NCBI RefSeq assembly: GCF_040549045.1
Contig: NZ_JBEWTB010000002.1
Coordinates: 3,241,001-3,305,000 of the forward strand
Length of the DNA stretch: 64,000 nt
DNA from: Endozoicomonas sp. NE40
GTDB taxonomy: Bacteria > Pseudomonadota > Gammaproteobacteria > Pseudomonadales > Endozoicomonadaceae
Direction of reading: 5' to 3'
The position numbers and the translations under genes were made by a program. Positions 7,701 to 16,113 of this stretch are shown here, piece after piece (position 1 is the first letter of the stretch; the number at the start of each line of letters is the position of its first letter). The notes beneath the pieces were generated by a model. It was not told the DNA's origin, ran no database searches, and worked only from the letters and a program-made list of their open reading frames with translations.

Positions 7701-8891
7701 TCAGTTCCGGCACATGGGACATGCACTATTGATCTGTTTGGTATGCAATGCCCAGCAGTTAGCACAGAACCAGTGCCTGCCACATTTAGCGACCTCTATC
7801 CATATTGACAAGTGATTCAGACAGATAGGACATTCTCCGGTAAAAACGTATTGAGAAGTGATTGCCAGTGCCTGCTGCGACAGGTAATGCTCAGCCTGTC
7901 TGAAAAGGACCATGGATACATAGGCTATCCAGCCGGTTTCTGTTTTAGCTGACCTGACCATGGCTTCTTCAATCAGTGAGTCATTACTGTTATTAAACTT
8001 TTTTGTTAATACGTCCACGAATCTGGAGTGTTTCAGGCAAATAGCAAACGTATTGTCACCGTTCACATCGTTCACTTCCAGTCGCCGGGCTGCCATCTCT
8101 GTACCGGCAGAATAGTGTTTCCCAGTGATAAATGAAGGTTCATGACCCGGTTCATTAATAGATGTTGTCATATTTGAAAAAATCTGGCGTATCACTTCCT
8201 CAGAAAAAATGCTTAGCAGCAGGGTGTTGCCTTTTACGTCTTCTGTTCCGGACAGGCAGTCAGGTTCGAGAAACTGAATGCCCGATAATGACTCATTAAA
8301 TACTAAATTGACCGTACTATGGTGTATCGTGCGGTGTTTCTGGTATTTGACAATGGCATGGTATTGGTCATCAACATTTATGATGGCAAGTTGTAACAAG
8401 GTTATACCGGATTGTTTTGACAGGCTGTGATAGGCGTGTTGCTCTGACAATAAATCCGGATTGACTTCAAAAAAAAGTAAACCATCACTATTATGCCACT
8501 TTAAATTGCCAGTGTATTTGCCGTCGTTCCAGCCATTGTATAAATCGTACAGCAGCAAGATGACGAAAGACTTTGCAATGATTAATTCCATTGCAGCGGA
8601 TTTCATTGAATGAATATTAAGATGAAGTCTGTGGAGGCTATATTCCCTGATCACAACGGTCAGTAGAGGCAGGGATTTTAAATAGTAAGGTTGACGGTAG
8701 TAGTAATCAGACACCGAATAGAGAGCATCTTGCAAACTTTTTGTAATAGAAAGAAAAACCTCAGGTACATTTGAATAGTAACGACTACTTTCATCCTTAA
8801 ATGCCTGATCATCTGCCCTAGAGATTAACGCAACGATTAACAGGAAAAATGAAACCAGAAACAGTCGTGCTTTGTTGTTTATTAATAACAC
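7701..8891 (-). CDS. Secreted orphan with a C-terminal C3HC4 RING finger
   Basis: The last 43 residues form a textbook RING-HC finger: CPIC, 12 residues, C, two residues, H, two residues, C, two residues, C, 11 residues, CPMC. Such fingers bind two zinc ions and recruit ubiquitin-conjugating E2 enzymes, a eukaryotic activity, so the protein is a candidate host-directed ubiquitin ligase. I choose the GTG at 8891, preceded by GAGGGG, because it puts the hydrophobic stretch ARLFLVSFFLLIVALIS at the N-terminus as a signal peptide; the frame is open up to 8993. The roughly 330-residue middle region is not recognised and may bind the target. The gene stands alone and is AT-richer than gpmI upstream. 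Delivery into a host is inference. Confidence 0.75.
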   Translation of the reverse strand: MLLINNKARLFLVSFFLLIVALISRADDQAFKDESSRYYSNVPEVFLSITKSLQDALYSVSDYYYRQPYYLKSLPLLTVVIREYSLHRLHLNIHSMKSAAMELIIAKSFVILLLYDLYNGWNDGKYTGNLKWHNSDGLLFFEVNPDLLSEQHAYHSLSKQSGITLLQLAIINVDDQYHAIVKYQKHRTIHHSTVNLVFNESLSGIQFLEPDCLSGTEDVKGNTLLLSIFSEEVIRQIFSNMTTSINEPGHEPSFITGKHYSAGTEMAARRLEVNDVNGDNTFAICLKHSRFVDVLTKKFNNSNDSLIEEAMVRSAKTETGWIAYVSMVLFRQAEHYLSQQALAITSQYVFTGECPICLNHLSIWIEVAKCGRHWFCANCWALHTKQINSACPMCRN

Positions 8892-8980
8892 TGAAAGGTG
8901 CCCCTCGTAGCATCTGCTTTTTTTCAGATGCTGAGGCAATATAGCATGTCTCAACTTATGGGTTTTACTGAGCGTGTTAA

Positions 8981-9007
8981 ACAGGGGAATCAAAACAATT
9001 CCCCTGT
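8981..9007. terminator. Hairpin downstream of gpmI
   Basis: A perfect 10-bp stem (ACAGGGGAAT/ATTCCCCTGT) with a 7-base loop lies 20 bases past the gpmI stop. Only a short T stretch follows on the minus strand. Confidence 0.5.
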
Positions 9008-9025
9008 CGTGTGCAGCCTGACGCC

Positions 9026-10555
9026 TTAAGCCAGCAGAGACTTACCAGTCATCTCTTCAGGCTGAGGGATTTCCATCAGATCCAGCAGGGTAGGTGCCAG
9101 GTCAGAAAGAATACCGTTGTTCAGCTTGATGTCTTTGGAACCGAAGTAGATCAGAGGCACTTCTTCACAGGTGTGAGCGGTGTGGATACCGCCGGTTTTA
9201 GGATCAACCATCTGCTCAGCGTTGCCGTGGTCGGCAGTGATCAGGCACTGACCGTCGACTTCTTTCAGGGCTTCCATGACTTTGCCAACGGACTCATCAA
9301 CCGCTTCAACCGCTTTAACGGCTGCTTCATAAACGCCGGTATGGCCGACCATGTCGCAGTTAGCAAAGTTGCAGACAATCAGGTCGTGCTTGCCGCTCTT
9401 GATTTCAGCCACCAGTTTTTCAGTGACTTCCGGCGCTGACATTTCTGGCTGCAGGTCGTAGGTTGCTACCTTTGGAGAGTCAACCAGAACGCGGGTTTCG
9501 CCTTCGTATGGGTTTTCACGACCACCAGAGAAGAAGAACGTCACGTGAGCGTACTTTTCAGTTTCAGCGATACGCAGCTGGGTTTTGCCCAGTTTTTCCA
9601 TGTATTCGCCCAGAGTGTTAGGCAGAGAAGACGGTGGGTACGCACAGATGGTGTCGATATCGGCAGCGTACTGGGTCAGCATCACGAAACCAGCCATTTC
9701 AGGCGCTTTCTCACGCTGGAAACCTTCGAAGCCGCTTTCAACAAACGCTCGGGTGATTTCACGGGCGCGGTCTGCACGGAAATTCATGAACATCAGGGCA
9801 TCGCCATCGTTCACAGTGGCAGCGGTTTCACCGATAACAGTGGCTTTAACAAATTCGTCGTTTTCATCACGCTCGTAAGCCGCTTTCAGTCCTTCAACGG
9901 CATCTTTAGCGGTGATCTCAGCTTTGCCCAGGGTCATCAGGTCGTAAGCTTCCTGAACACGTTCCCAGCGGTTGTCACGGTCCATGGCGTAGTAACGGCC
10001 GATCAGGGAGGCGACACGACCAATGCCTTTGTCTTTCAGCAGGGCATCGGTTTTTGCCAGGGAATTTTCAGCGCTGCGGGGTGGAGTGTCACGGCCATCG
10101 AGGAAGGCGTGAACGTAAACTTCTTTAGCACCACGTTTTTCAGCCAGTTCGATCATGGCATTGATGTGGTCTTCGTGGCTGTGTACGCCGCCCGGAGACA
10201 TCAGGCCCATGATATGAACGGCCTTGCCACCCGCTACTGCCTTGTCGATGGTGCTGACAAACGCTTCGTTTTCGAAGAAGTCACCGTCCATGATGGACTT
10301 GGTGATGCGGGTAAAGTCCTGGTAAACCACCCGACCAGCACCCAGGTTCATGTGACCGACTTCCGAGTTACCCATCTGGCCTTCTGGCAGACCAACATCC
10401 ATACCGGAACCGGAGATCAGGCTGTTTGGGAATTCAGCCATCAGCTGATCCATTACCGGCGTTTTAGCAGCATGGATTGCATTGAATTCGGTCGCTTCAC
10501 GATGGCCGTAGCCATCAAGAATGATCAGGGCTGTGGTTTTACGCTTGTCAGTCAT
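9026..10555 (-). CDS. gpmI: 2,3-bisphosphoglycerate-independent phosphoglycerate mutase
   Basis: This enzyme interconverts 3- and 2-phosphoglycerate in glycolysis and gluconeogenesis through a phosphoserine intermediate with two manganese ions. The 509-residue length is standard. The N-terminal metal-binding aspartate is in LIILDGYG. The catalytic serine is in GNSEVGHMN. HDRGDTPP-like DGRDTPPRSAE, RYYAMDRDNRWE and FRADRAREI mark the transferase domain. HGNAEQM and the C-terminal TAHTCEEVPLI mark the phosphatase domain. The ATG at 10555 starts MTDKRKTTAL as in related species. It is divergent from the rhodanese-grxC-secB-trmL block. Confidence 0.97.
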   Translation of the reverse strand: MTDKRKTTALIILDGYGHREATEFNAIHAAKTPVMDQLMAEFPNSLISGSGMDVGLPEGQMGNSEVGHMNLGAGRVVYQDFTRITKSIMDGDFFENEAFVSTIDKAVAGGKAVHIMGLMSPGGVHSHEDHINAMIELAEKRGAKEVYVHAFLDGRDTPPRSAENSLAKTDALLKDKGIGRVASLIGRYYAMDRDNRWERVQEAYDLMTLGKAEITAKDAVEGLKAAYERDENDEFVKATVIGETAATVNDGDALMFMNFRADRAREITRAFVESGFEGFQREKAPEMAGFVMLTQYAADIDTICAYPPSSLPNTLGEYMEKLGKTQLRIAETEKYAHVTFFFSGGRENPYEGETRVLVDSPKVATYDLQPEMSAPEVTEKLVAEIKSGKHDLIVCNFANCDMVGHTGVYEAAVKAVEAVDESVGKVMEALKEVDGQCLITADHGNAEQMVDPKTGGIHTAHTCEEVPLIYFGSKDIKLNNGILSDLAPTLLDLMEIPQPEEMTGKSLLA

Positions 10556-10745
10556 CAGTTCTGAACCTTGGCAGATGAAGTAATGCGACGCATTCTACCT
10601 GCTTTTATGGTGGATTCCAGTGTGCAGTGCCTATTCCTATGATAGCTGTTACTTACGGTGCAGTGGCAGTATTAATGCGAGTGTCATGGTTTGATGAAGT
10701 TTGGTTGAGGCTTGTTTTGAACCGCCTCTTTTTTATGAGCTTTGC

Positions 10746-10764
10746 AACAATAATTATCATTACT
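10746..10764. promoter_or_regulatory. Possible Fur-type operator
   Basis: The AT-rich 19-mer AACAATAATTATCATTACT matches the Fur consensus GATAATGATAATCATTATC at 13 of 19 positions by eye. It lies just upstream of a short ORF with a good ribosome site. AT-rich intergenic DNA can give such matches by chance. Confidence 0.3.
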
Positions 10765-10784
10765 GAACAGTCCGGGAGGCCGGT

Positions 10785-10850
10785 ATGACTAAAAAACATG
10801 GAAAAATCTCAGGGGTAATTTATGTATGTATCCACAAAAATCCACCGTAG
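10785..10850 (+). CDS. Possible 21-residue peptide or leader
   Basis: ATG at 10785 follows a strong GGGAGG ribosome site and encodes MTKKHGKISGVIYVCIHKNP plus one more proline before a TAG. It begins 45 bases before the next gene's start. It could be a regulatory leader of the rhodanese-like gene or a free-standing small protein. It is unrecognised and supported only by the ribosome site. Confidence 0.35.
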   Translation: MTKKHGKISGVIYVCIHKNPP

Positions 10851-10894
10851 CGTTATACTCCCGCCTTTTCCGATTCAGAAAGACTGGTTAATTC

Positions 10895-11311
10895 ATGGCT
10901 CAGCTACTCGAATTTATAGGCAATCACCCACTGCTGGTGGGTTCTCTGGTGGCACTGATTACGGCGCTGGTGTTCACTGAAATGCGCAAGGGTGGTCAAA
11001 ACATCAGTTCTCAGCAACTGACTCAGCTGGTCAACCAGCAGGGTGCAATTGTCGTGGACGTTCGTGAAAAGGCCGACTACAACAAAGGTCACATTGTTGA
11101 TTCTGTCAGCATGCCGTTCGCCAAGGTTAAAGAGCGTGTGGCAGAACTGAACAAGCACAAAGACAAGCCGATAGTCATTATTGATGCTCAGGGGCAGCAC
11201 GCTGGCATGGTCGGCAAACAGTTCAAGGAAGCCGGTCTGCAACAGGTTCTGCGCCTGCGTGGTGGTCTGAGCACATGGACTGCCGATGGCTTGCCGCTGG
11301 TCAAAAAATAA
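10895..11311 (+). CDS. Rhodanese-like domain protein, membrane anchored, without the catalytic cysteine
   Basis: A 138-residue YibN-type protein: one N-terminal membrane helix (residues 10-28, LLVGSLVALITALVF) and a single cytoplasmic rhodanese domain. The CDC25/rhodanese motif VVDVREKADYNKGHI and the C-terminal RGGLSTWTADGLP are conserved. At the active-site loop, where rhodaneses have Cys, the sequence reads VIIDAQGQHAG, so the sulfur-accepting cysteine is replaced and sulfurtransferase activity is unlikely. It heads a probable block with grxC and secB, an order common in gammaproteobacteria. The ATG at 10895 begins MAQLLEFIG. Confidence 0.88.
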   Translation: MAQLLEFIGNHPLLVGSLVALITALVFTEMRKGGQNISSQQLTQLVNQQGAIVVDVREKADYNKGHIVDSVSMPFAKVKERVAELNKHKDKPIVIIDAQGQHAGMVGKQFKEAGLQQVLRLRGGLSTWTADGLPLVKK

Positions 11312-11335
11312 TAGTGCTATTTGAGGTATAAAGGC

Positions 11336-11587
11336 ATGAAGCCTGTCACCATTTATATTTCAGCAACCTGCCCGTTTTGCCACAGAGCAATGCGCCTGCT
11401 GGACAGTAAGGGGGTTAACTACCAGACTGTCAGCGTTGATGGCCGCCCTGACGTTCGTCAGGAAATGACTCAGAAAGCCGGACGACACACGGTTCCCCAA
11501 GTCTGGATCGGAGACACCCATGTGGGTGGTTGCGACGATCTGTTTGCACTGGAATCCGCTGATAAACTAAATGATTTGCTTGCCTGA
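11336..11587 (+). CDS. grxC: Glutaredoxin 3
   Basis: An 83-residue monothiol/dithiol glutaredoxin with the redox motif CPFC at residues 12-15. HTVPQVWIG provides the cis-proline, and GGCDDLFAL the glutathione-binding turn. It reduces protein disulfides and glutathione mixed disulfides in the cytoplasm. The ATG at 11336 is preferred to the upstream in-frame GTG/TTG because it follows TTGAGG at good spacing and matches the family start. It lies 24 bases after the rhodanese-like gene, probably in the same transcript, and 117 bases before secB. Confidence 0.93.
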   Translation: MKPVTIYISATCPFCHRAMRLLDSKGVNYQTVSVDGRPDVRQEMTQKAGRHTVPQVWIGDTHVGGCDDLFALESADKLNDLLA

Positions 11588-11704
11588 GGCTTGAATTATT
11601 TTATGCCGTCCCCATTGATGGTGGGTAAGCGATTTTTAACGACTGTTTGCCAGCACTCATAATCAGGCTGCGCAGGCATTCCAACTTATAGTAAGGAATT
11701 TATA

Positions 11705-12181
11705 ATGGCTGAGAACCAGCAAGAGCAGCAGCCTCAGTTTGCACTGCAGCGTATCTACGTTAAGGACCTGTCCTTTGAATCCCCAAAATCTCCTGAGATG
11801 TTTCAGGCTCAGTGGCAGCCAGAAGTTAAGCTGGACCTGAACACCAGCAACCGTCAGCTGCAGGAAGACATGTTTGAAGTGGTTCTGTCCCTGACCATCA
11901 CCGTTGAAAACGGTCCGGAAGGCAACCGTGAAACCGCATTCCTGGCTGAAGTTCAGCAGGCGGGCGTATTCCTGGTGAAAGGTCTGGCGGCTGACGAACT
12001 GCACCGTACTCTGGGTGCGTTCTGCCCGAACATCCTGTTCCCTTACGCTCGTGAAGCTATCGACAACATGGTTCTGCGTGGCAGCTTCCCTCCGCTGATG
12101 CTGGCACCTGTAAACTTCGACGCTCTGTACCTGCAGGCGCGCGAGCAGGCTGAACAGAAAGAAACCGCTACGGTTAACTGA
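11705..12181 (+). CDS. secB: Protein-export chaperone SecB
   Basis: SecB is a tetrameric cytoplasmic chaperone that keeps precursor proteins unfolded and passes them to SecA. The 158-residue protein has the family core FALQRIYVKDLSFESP, the hydrophobic groove segment and the C-terminal block GAFCPNILFPYAREAIDNMV followed by PPLMLAPVNFDALY. The tail is short and acidic. Start ATG 11705 follows TAAGGAAT. A terminator lies about 60 bases downstream, ending the rhodanese-grxC-secB transcript before trmL. Its presence fits the large number of secreted orphans around it but is otherwise ordinary. Confidence 0.96.
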   Translation: MAENQQEQQPQFALQRIYVKDLSFESPKSPEMFQAQWQPEVKLDLNTSNRQLQEDMFEVVLSLTITVENGPEGNRETAFLAEVQQAGVFLVKGLAADELHRTLGAFCPNILFPYAREAIDNMVLRGSFPPLMLAPVNFDALYLQAREQAEQKETATVN

Positions 12182-12240
12182 TTCTGTTCAGTCCGGCAGG
12201 TTTACACAGACCTGCTGTACAGATGCTGAATGCAAAAAGA

Positions 12241-12271
12241 ACGGCTGACTTTCGGGTTAGCCGTTTTTTTT
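12241..12271 (+). terminator. Rho-independent terminator of secB
   Basis: An ACGGCTGAC/GTTAGCCGT stem with one G-T wobble and a TTTCGG loop is followed by eight T residues. Confidence 0.85.
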
Positions 12272-12357
12272 ACCGTGAAATTTTTCATCTGTTCAGGGCT
12301 GCTTATAGCGGCGTTATCATTTAAGCTTCCCTCTTCAGTCAGTGACACACTATCCAC

Positions 12358-12822
12358 ATGTTCCATATAGCACTCTTTGAACCCCGAATAGCCCAGAATA
12401 CCGGCAATATCATCCGGCTGGTGTCGAATAATGGTTGCCAGCTGCATCTGATTGAACCACTGGGGTTCGATCTTGAAGAGAAAAAGCTCAGGCGTGCCGG
12501 ACTGGATTATCGTGATATGGAACGCATTACCCTTCATAAGGACTTTGATGCATTTGCTGAAGCGATGGGCGAGCGCCGTATACTGGCGATCACCACAAAA
12601 GGAAAGCGACACTACCATCAGGTTGACTACCAGCCCGGTGACGTATTGCTGTTTGGTGCAGAAACCCACGGCCTGACCGATGATGTAAGAGCCCGATTGC
12701 AGCAGGAAAACATGCTGCGTATTCCCATGTGTCCGGAAAACCGCAGTTTAAACCTTTCCAATTCAGTGGCGATTGTCAGTTATGAAGCCTGGCGGCAGCA
12801 GGGGTTTGATGGTGGTTTGTGA
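12358..12822 (+). CDS. trmL: tRNA (cytidine/uridine-2'-O-)-methyltransferase
   Basis: TrmL methylates the 2'-OH of the wobble base (position 34) in tRNA-Leu isoacceptors, using S-adenosylmethionine bound in a trefoil knot. The 154-residue protein is a minimal SPOUT enzyme. EPRIAQNTGNIIRL, LLFGAETHGL and the knot segment LRIPMCPENRSLNLSNSVAI are the family motifs; the second motif has ETHGL where most members have ETRGL. ATG 12358 has no strong Shine-Dalgarno but matches the family start. It probably has its own promoter, since a terminator separates it from secB. Confidence 0.93.
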   Translation: MFHIALFEPRIAQNTGNIIRLVSNNGCQLHLIEPLGFDLEEKKLRRAGLDYRDMERITLHKDFDAFAEAMGERRILAITTKGKRHYHQVDYQPGDVLLFGAETHGLTDDVRARLQQENMLRIPMCPENRSLNLSNSVAIVSYEAWRQQGFDGGL

Positions 12823-12942
12823 ATGCCTGAGTTGCTGACATTTCCATTGATGGTATGAGGAGTCAATGGTGGAGGCATACCCACCCGGAATAAAAGTTCA
12901 GGAATACCAGAGAATAGATTTGATTCATGACTGGCTCTGGCT

Positions 12943-12964
12943 GGAGGCATGAATGCATGCCTCC
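12943..12964. repeat. Inverted repeat downstream of a minus-strand gene
   Basis: GGAGGCAT and ATGCCTCC form an 8-bp stem around a 6-base loop, 20 bases past the stop of the beta-helix gene. It is probably a transcript-end hairpin; there is no T run. Confidence 0.45.
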
Positions 12965-12982
12965 ATGATCCTGTAGGTAGTA

Positions 12983-14503
12983 TTATTCTGCTGTAAGGGA
13001 CTGTTGACTTAGCGATTCAGCATTATTAAATCTTTTTGGTCCTGACATGCCTGTTATCCTGTTTATTTTCCTTTGCATATAAACATACATTCCACCCACC
13101 CCCATCATTAAACCTGTAGTCCATCCTCCAAAGAATGACCCAGCAACTGCGCCATTTGAATGACCACCACCAGAGCTACTTGCATCTGACTGGGGCTGGG
13201 TACTTGGAGTCGCTTTACAAATAGAGAACCATTCATTAGTGTGAGTGGCTTTATCTGGTAAAAACTGATCATAAGGTTTTGGAACATCGGTGTGCCAGCT
13301 GTCTTTTGGGCATCCTACTGCTGTGCTGTAAACAAACGAAGGACATCGTGAGTAAGCTAATGCCTGATGGTGATTAAATTGCAAGGTGAAAAAATCCTTA
13401 CCAATGATTTTAGCGTTATCCAGTAGAATTATGCCATGAGATCGAACAGCATTATCCTCATATAAGTATCCATTTTCAATGTCATCAATATTATTACAAA
13501 TACTGTCTTTAAAGGTTAATTGTGCATTGCCACTTGCAACGTAAACAACATCTAATTCATGGACTTCATCGTGAGGGTGGCTGGTAGACAGTGGAGTTGT
13601 TATGGAAGCTGTGGTGGGGTAAGTGACAGTAGAATTAAGGGACGTAGGTGTTGGCTGTAAACCCTTGTAGTTAATAGTAAACGTATTGTTCATCAAGATA
13701 TTGTGAAAAGTATGGACATTTTTTTTACATCCAACAGATATGGCTGCCATATCAAAGCCATCCATATCAAATTCGGTTGAGTAAATACCAATGTCTGTAG
13801 AGCCATTGCCAAAACCGCAGTCTATATCAAGTAATTCATGATGTGCATTGGGAGATCTTAAAATACTATTTTTGAAGTAAACACCCTTTGCTGCGTTAAT
13901 TCGAATTAATCCTGAATGTTCCTTATTTGTTGATCGACTTCTACCGTATATAGTTTCTACATCAATAAAATCCATGTAGAAAACGGCGGTTCTGTTATCA
14001 AATGTAAATAATGGATAAGCATTGCTGTCCGGATTTGCTTGATGCACTCTTAATTTTACAGGCTCATCTGAATCTTTATATGTGTTAAGACCTACCATGC
14101 TGAAAGAATTATTCAAGCTTATCGTGCCGTTTATATTATATTTATCACCTTCTAATAAAAGAATCATACCATTTGTATTGGATTTATGCTCATTTATGAT
14201 ATCGTTTAAGGTAGCTCTGGCACCTTCTGGTCCATCAGGCTTCTCAGAGAATATCCAAAATAATTTAGGTCGTTTGCCAGGCATAGATGAAATAGCCTGT
14301 ACAATTGCTTGCCGGTCTTCAACGCGCAGTTCTTTCTTAATAATATCACGGACATTTTTATCAAGATAATCTAGTACGTCTGTACTTTTATCTGTTGCAT
14401 TTTTTCCATCACCTTCAGGGGGATTGGGGCTTGCATGGATGTCTCCAATCATTCCAGCAAGAATACACGTTGCAAAAGAAGCAGCAAAAAATTTTGTTCT
14501 CAT
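12983..14503 (-). CDS. Secreted beta-helix-like surface protein with C-terminal membrane anchor
   Basis: Unrecognised 506-residue protein. A signal peptide covers residues 1-25 (MRTKFFAASFATCILAG). The middle has the short repeating strand-turn rhythm of right-handed parallel beta-helix proteins, for instance ILLLEGDKYNINGTISL, GLIRINAAKGVYFKNS, IGIYSTEFDMDGFD. Residues of about 460-485 are a Gly-rich hydrophobic segment (GSFFGGWTTGLMMGVGG) followed by a basic QRKINR, so the protein would sit in a membrane with a short tail inside. This layout resembles the duplicated 945-aa protein at 52379. ATG 14503 follows GGAG. An IS element has inserted 31 bases upstream and may separate it from its promoter. 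AT-rich. Confidence 0.65.
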   Translation of the reverse strand: MRTKFFAASFATCILAGMIGDIHASPNPPEGDGKNATDKSTDVLDYLDKNVRDIIKKELRVEDRQAIVQAISSMPGKRPKLFWIFSEKPDGPEGARATLNDIINEHKSNTNGMILLLEGDKYNINGTISLNNSFSMVGLNTYKDSDEPVKLRVHQANPDSNAYPLFTFDNRTAVFYMDFIDVETIYGRSRSTNKEHSGLIRINAAKGVYFKNSILRSPNAHHELLDIDCGFGNGSTDIGIYSTEFDMDGFDMAAISVGCKKNVHTFHNILMNNTFTINYKGLQPTPTSLNSTVTYPTTASITTPLSTSHPHDEVHELDVVYVASGNAQLTFKDSICNNIDDIENGYLYEDNAVRSHGIILLDNAKIIGKDFFTLQFNHHQALAYSRCPSFVYSTAVGCPKDSWHTDVPKPYDQFLPDKATHTNEWFSICKATPSTQPQSDASSSGGGHSNGAVAGSFFGGWTTGLMMGVGGMYVYMQRKINRITGMSGPKRFNNAESLSQQSLTAE

Positions 14504-14533
14504 GTGGACGTCTCCAAAATTTATAAAACAAAA

Positions 14534-14542
14534 GATTTATTG
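14534..14542. repeat. Target-site duplication, left copy
   Basis: GATTTATTG, identical to the nine bases at 15706-15714 on the other side of the IS element. Confidence 0.9.
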
Positions 14543-15705
14543 CTGACTACGGGACATTTTTTGAGGAGAGTGCTGGCAAGGTCAGCAGCATGAGCTAAGA
14601 GAGTAGTTCTCACACAAACTTTCTTTGATGCCAATGAACCCTGTCACAGCACTCCAGAACAAGCTTAGTGTTCATCTCGATTGGAACAAGGCTCGTTGTG
14701 AATTTATTGCTCAATTTATCCTTGGTCTGATCAAACTCAGAACCAGCTCTCTATACAGACTCCGTGTCGCCTTTGTCAGAGAGGCCTCCCCCGACTCAAG
14801 CTACAAACGGATTCAACGTTTTTTCAGAAGCTACTCACTGGACTACTCCGCTATTGCTCGCTTGATTGTCACGTTAGTGCCTCTTGAGCCTAAGTGGACT
14901 CTCTGTCTCGACAGAACCAACTGGAAACTCGGAAGTCAGGACATTAACCATCTGGTTCTGGCTGTTTGTTGTCAGGGTGTTGCCATTCCTTTGTTCTGGA
15001 GCAACCTTGATAAAGCTGGTTGCTCCGAGTCGAATCAGAGAATTGCCCTCATGAAACGCTTTTTGGCAACTTTTCCGGATCAGCCAGTTGCCTGCCTGTC
15101 TGCAGACCGGGAGTTTCATGGACATGGCTGGCTAAGCTGGCTCATGGAGCAAGGAATACTGTTCAGAGTACGCATCAAGAAGAATACACAAGTGGCGAAG
15201 CCCGGAAGCTCTGCCATCTCCGTGCGGTTGCAGTTTCGTTCACTGAAGGCTGGCACTTGGGACGCAATTTCGAAGCCTTGCAAAATCTGGGGCTTGAAGC
15301 TTTATGTTGCAGGGAGTTTGTCCCATAAAGGCTACTGCTTTGTTGTCAGCCAGGATAAGCCTGATACGATTATTCCCGACTACCATTGCCGCTGGGAAAT
15401 CGAGTCTCTGTTCAGTTGCCTTAAAACCAGAGGGTTTGACATGGAAGCTTGCAGGCTGACCGCACCAGAGAGGACGGACAAGCTGACGGCTTTGCTGGCT
15501 TTGGCATTCTGCTGGAGCTACACCGAAGGGTTGAAGAGGCAAGCAATTTCTCCATCAAGAATTGCGAAAACGCGCTTTGGTGCATCATGGCCAGCAGAAA
15601 GCATTTTCCATCAAGGCTTGGAGTACCTGCAGGAACTACTTCTGAATCCTGATAAATTGAAACGTGGATTTAAACAGGCTTTGAACTTTTTTGTCCCGTA
15701 GTCAG
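14543..15705 (+). mobile_element. Complete IS4-family insertion sequence, 1163 bp
   Basis: The ends are inverted repeats beginning CTGACTACGGGACA on the left (14543) and the exact complement on the right (ending 15705). They enclose one transposase gene whose stop codon lies in the right repeat. Perfect 9-bp direct repeats flank it. Nine-base duplications fit the IS4 family. The intact frame and undecayed duplication point to a recent insertion. Confidence 0.92.
14628..15701 (+). CDS. IS4-family DDE transposase
   Basis: A 357-residue transposase of the IS4 superfamily (DDE_Tnp_1-like). The first catalytic aspartate is in LCLDRTNW, the second in LSADREFHG, and the glutamate in the RWEIESLFSCLKTRGFDME block, which corresponds to the YREK-type signature of IS4 elements. 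The N-terminal part (about residues 1-90) is the helical DNA-binding region. ATG 14628 is used; an in-frame TTG lies one codon before, and ATG 14634 is also possible. The open reading frame is complete with no frameshift, so the element is probably active. It faces away from the beta-helix gene it interrupts. Confidence 0.93.
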   Translation: MPMNPVTALQNKLSVHLDWNKARCEFIAQFILGLIKLRTSSLYRLRVAFVREASPDSSYKRIQRFFRSYSLDYSAIARLIVTLVPLEPKWTLCLDRTNWKLGSQDINHLVLAVCCQGVAIPLFWSNLDKAGCSESNQRIALMKRFLATFPDQPVACLSADREFHGHGWLSWLMEQGILFRVRIKKNTQVAKPGSSAISVRLQFRSLKAGTWDAISKPCKIWGLKLYVAGSLSHKGYCFVVSQDKPDTIIPDYHCRWEIESLFSCLKTRGFDMEACRLTAPERTDKLTALLALAFCWSYTEGLKRQAISPSRIAKTRFGASWPAESIFHQGLEYLQELLLNPDKLKRGFKQALNFFVP

Positions 15706-15714
15706 GATTTATTG
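15706..15714. repeat. Target-site duplication, right copy
   Basis: GATTTATTG, the exact copy of 14534-14542. Removing the element and one copy restores the upstream region of the minus-strand beta-helix gene. Confidence 0.9.
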
Positions 15715-16113
15715 TTAAAAAAGGTGCATCGTATATTTTTAATATGGCGTACAAGCAAGAGTAAAAAATCAAAAAAACTGACTCAGTGCTCAAATATGTT
15801 AATTGCAGTGACGATATTTTTATAGCTGATTATTTTAAAATGGTGGAGTTTTTTTAAAAAAAGACTTACATAGATTTATCTCTCTAAAGTGAAAGCTATA
15901 TATATTTATTTTGATGCCCCCTGCTTATATGTTGATTTTTGCCCTGATCGCCATCAGGAACGTTATTAAATAAATATGGTTGAGGTGATTAGTTAATGGA
16001 ATCCGGCATAGATCTTATTGGCAGACATTGGCTTTACCATTTTTTCAATAACCATTCATTCATCAGGACTGTCTATACTGTTCCGATATTTGTCGATAAG
16101 TGCTGGGAGGCCT
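15715..16113. other. AT-rich intergenic region between IS and permease
   Basis: About 400 bases without a convincing gene. The IS-proximal part is very AT-rich (runs such as AAATATGTTAATTGCAGTGA) and is probably the displaced promoter region of the beta-helix gene. The distal part should hold the permease promoter. Confidence 0.5.

Noticed and set aside
9545..10564. Long plus-strand open frames opposite gpmI, and similar ones opposite kamA, nrdD and uvrA
   Set aside because: They are antisense shadows of strongly coding genes; no ribosome site and no family motif.
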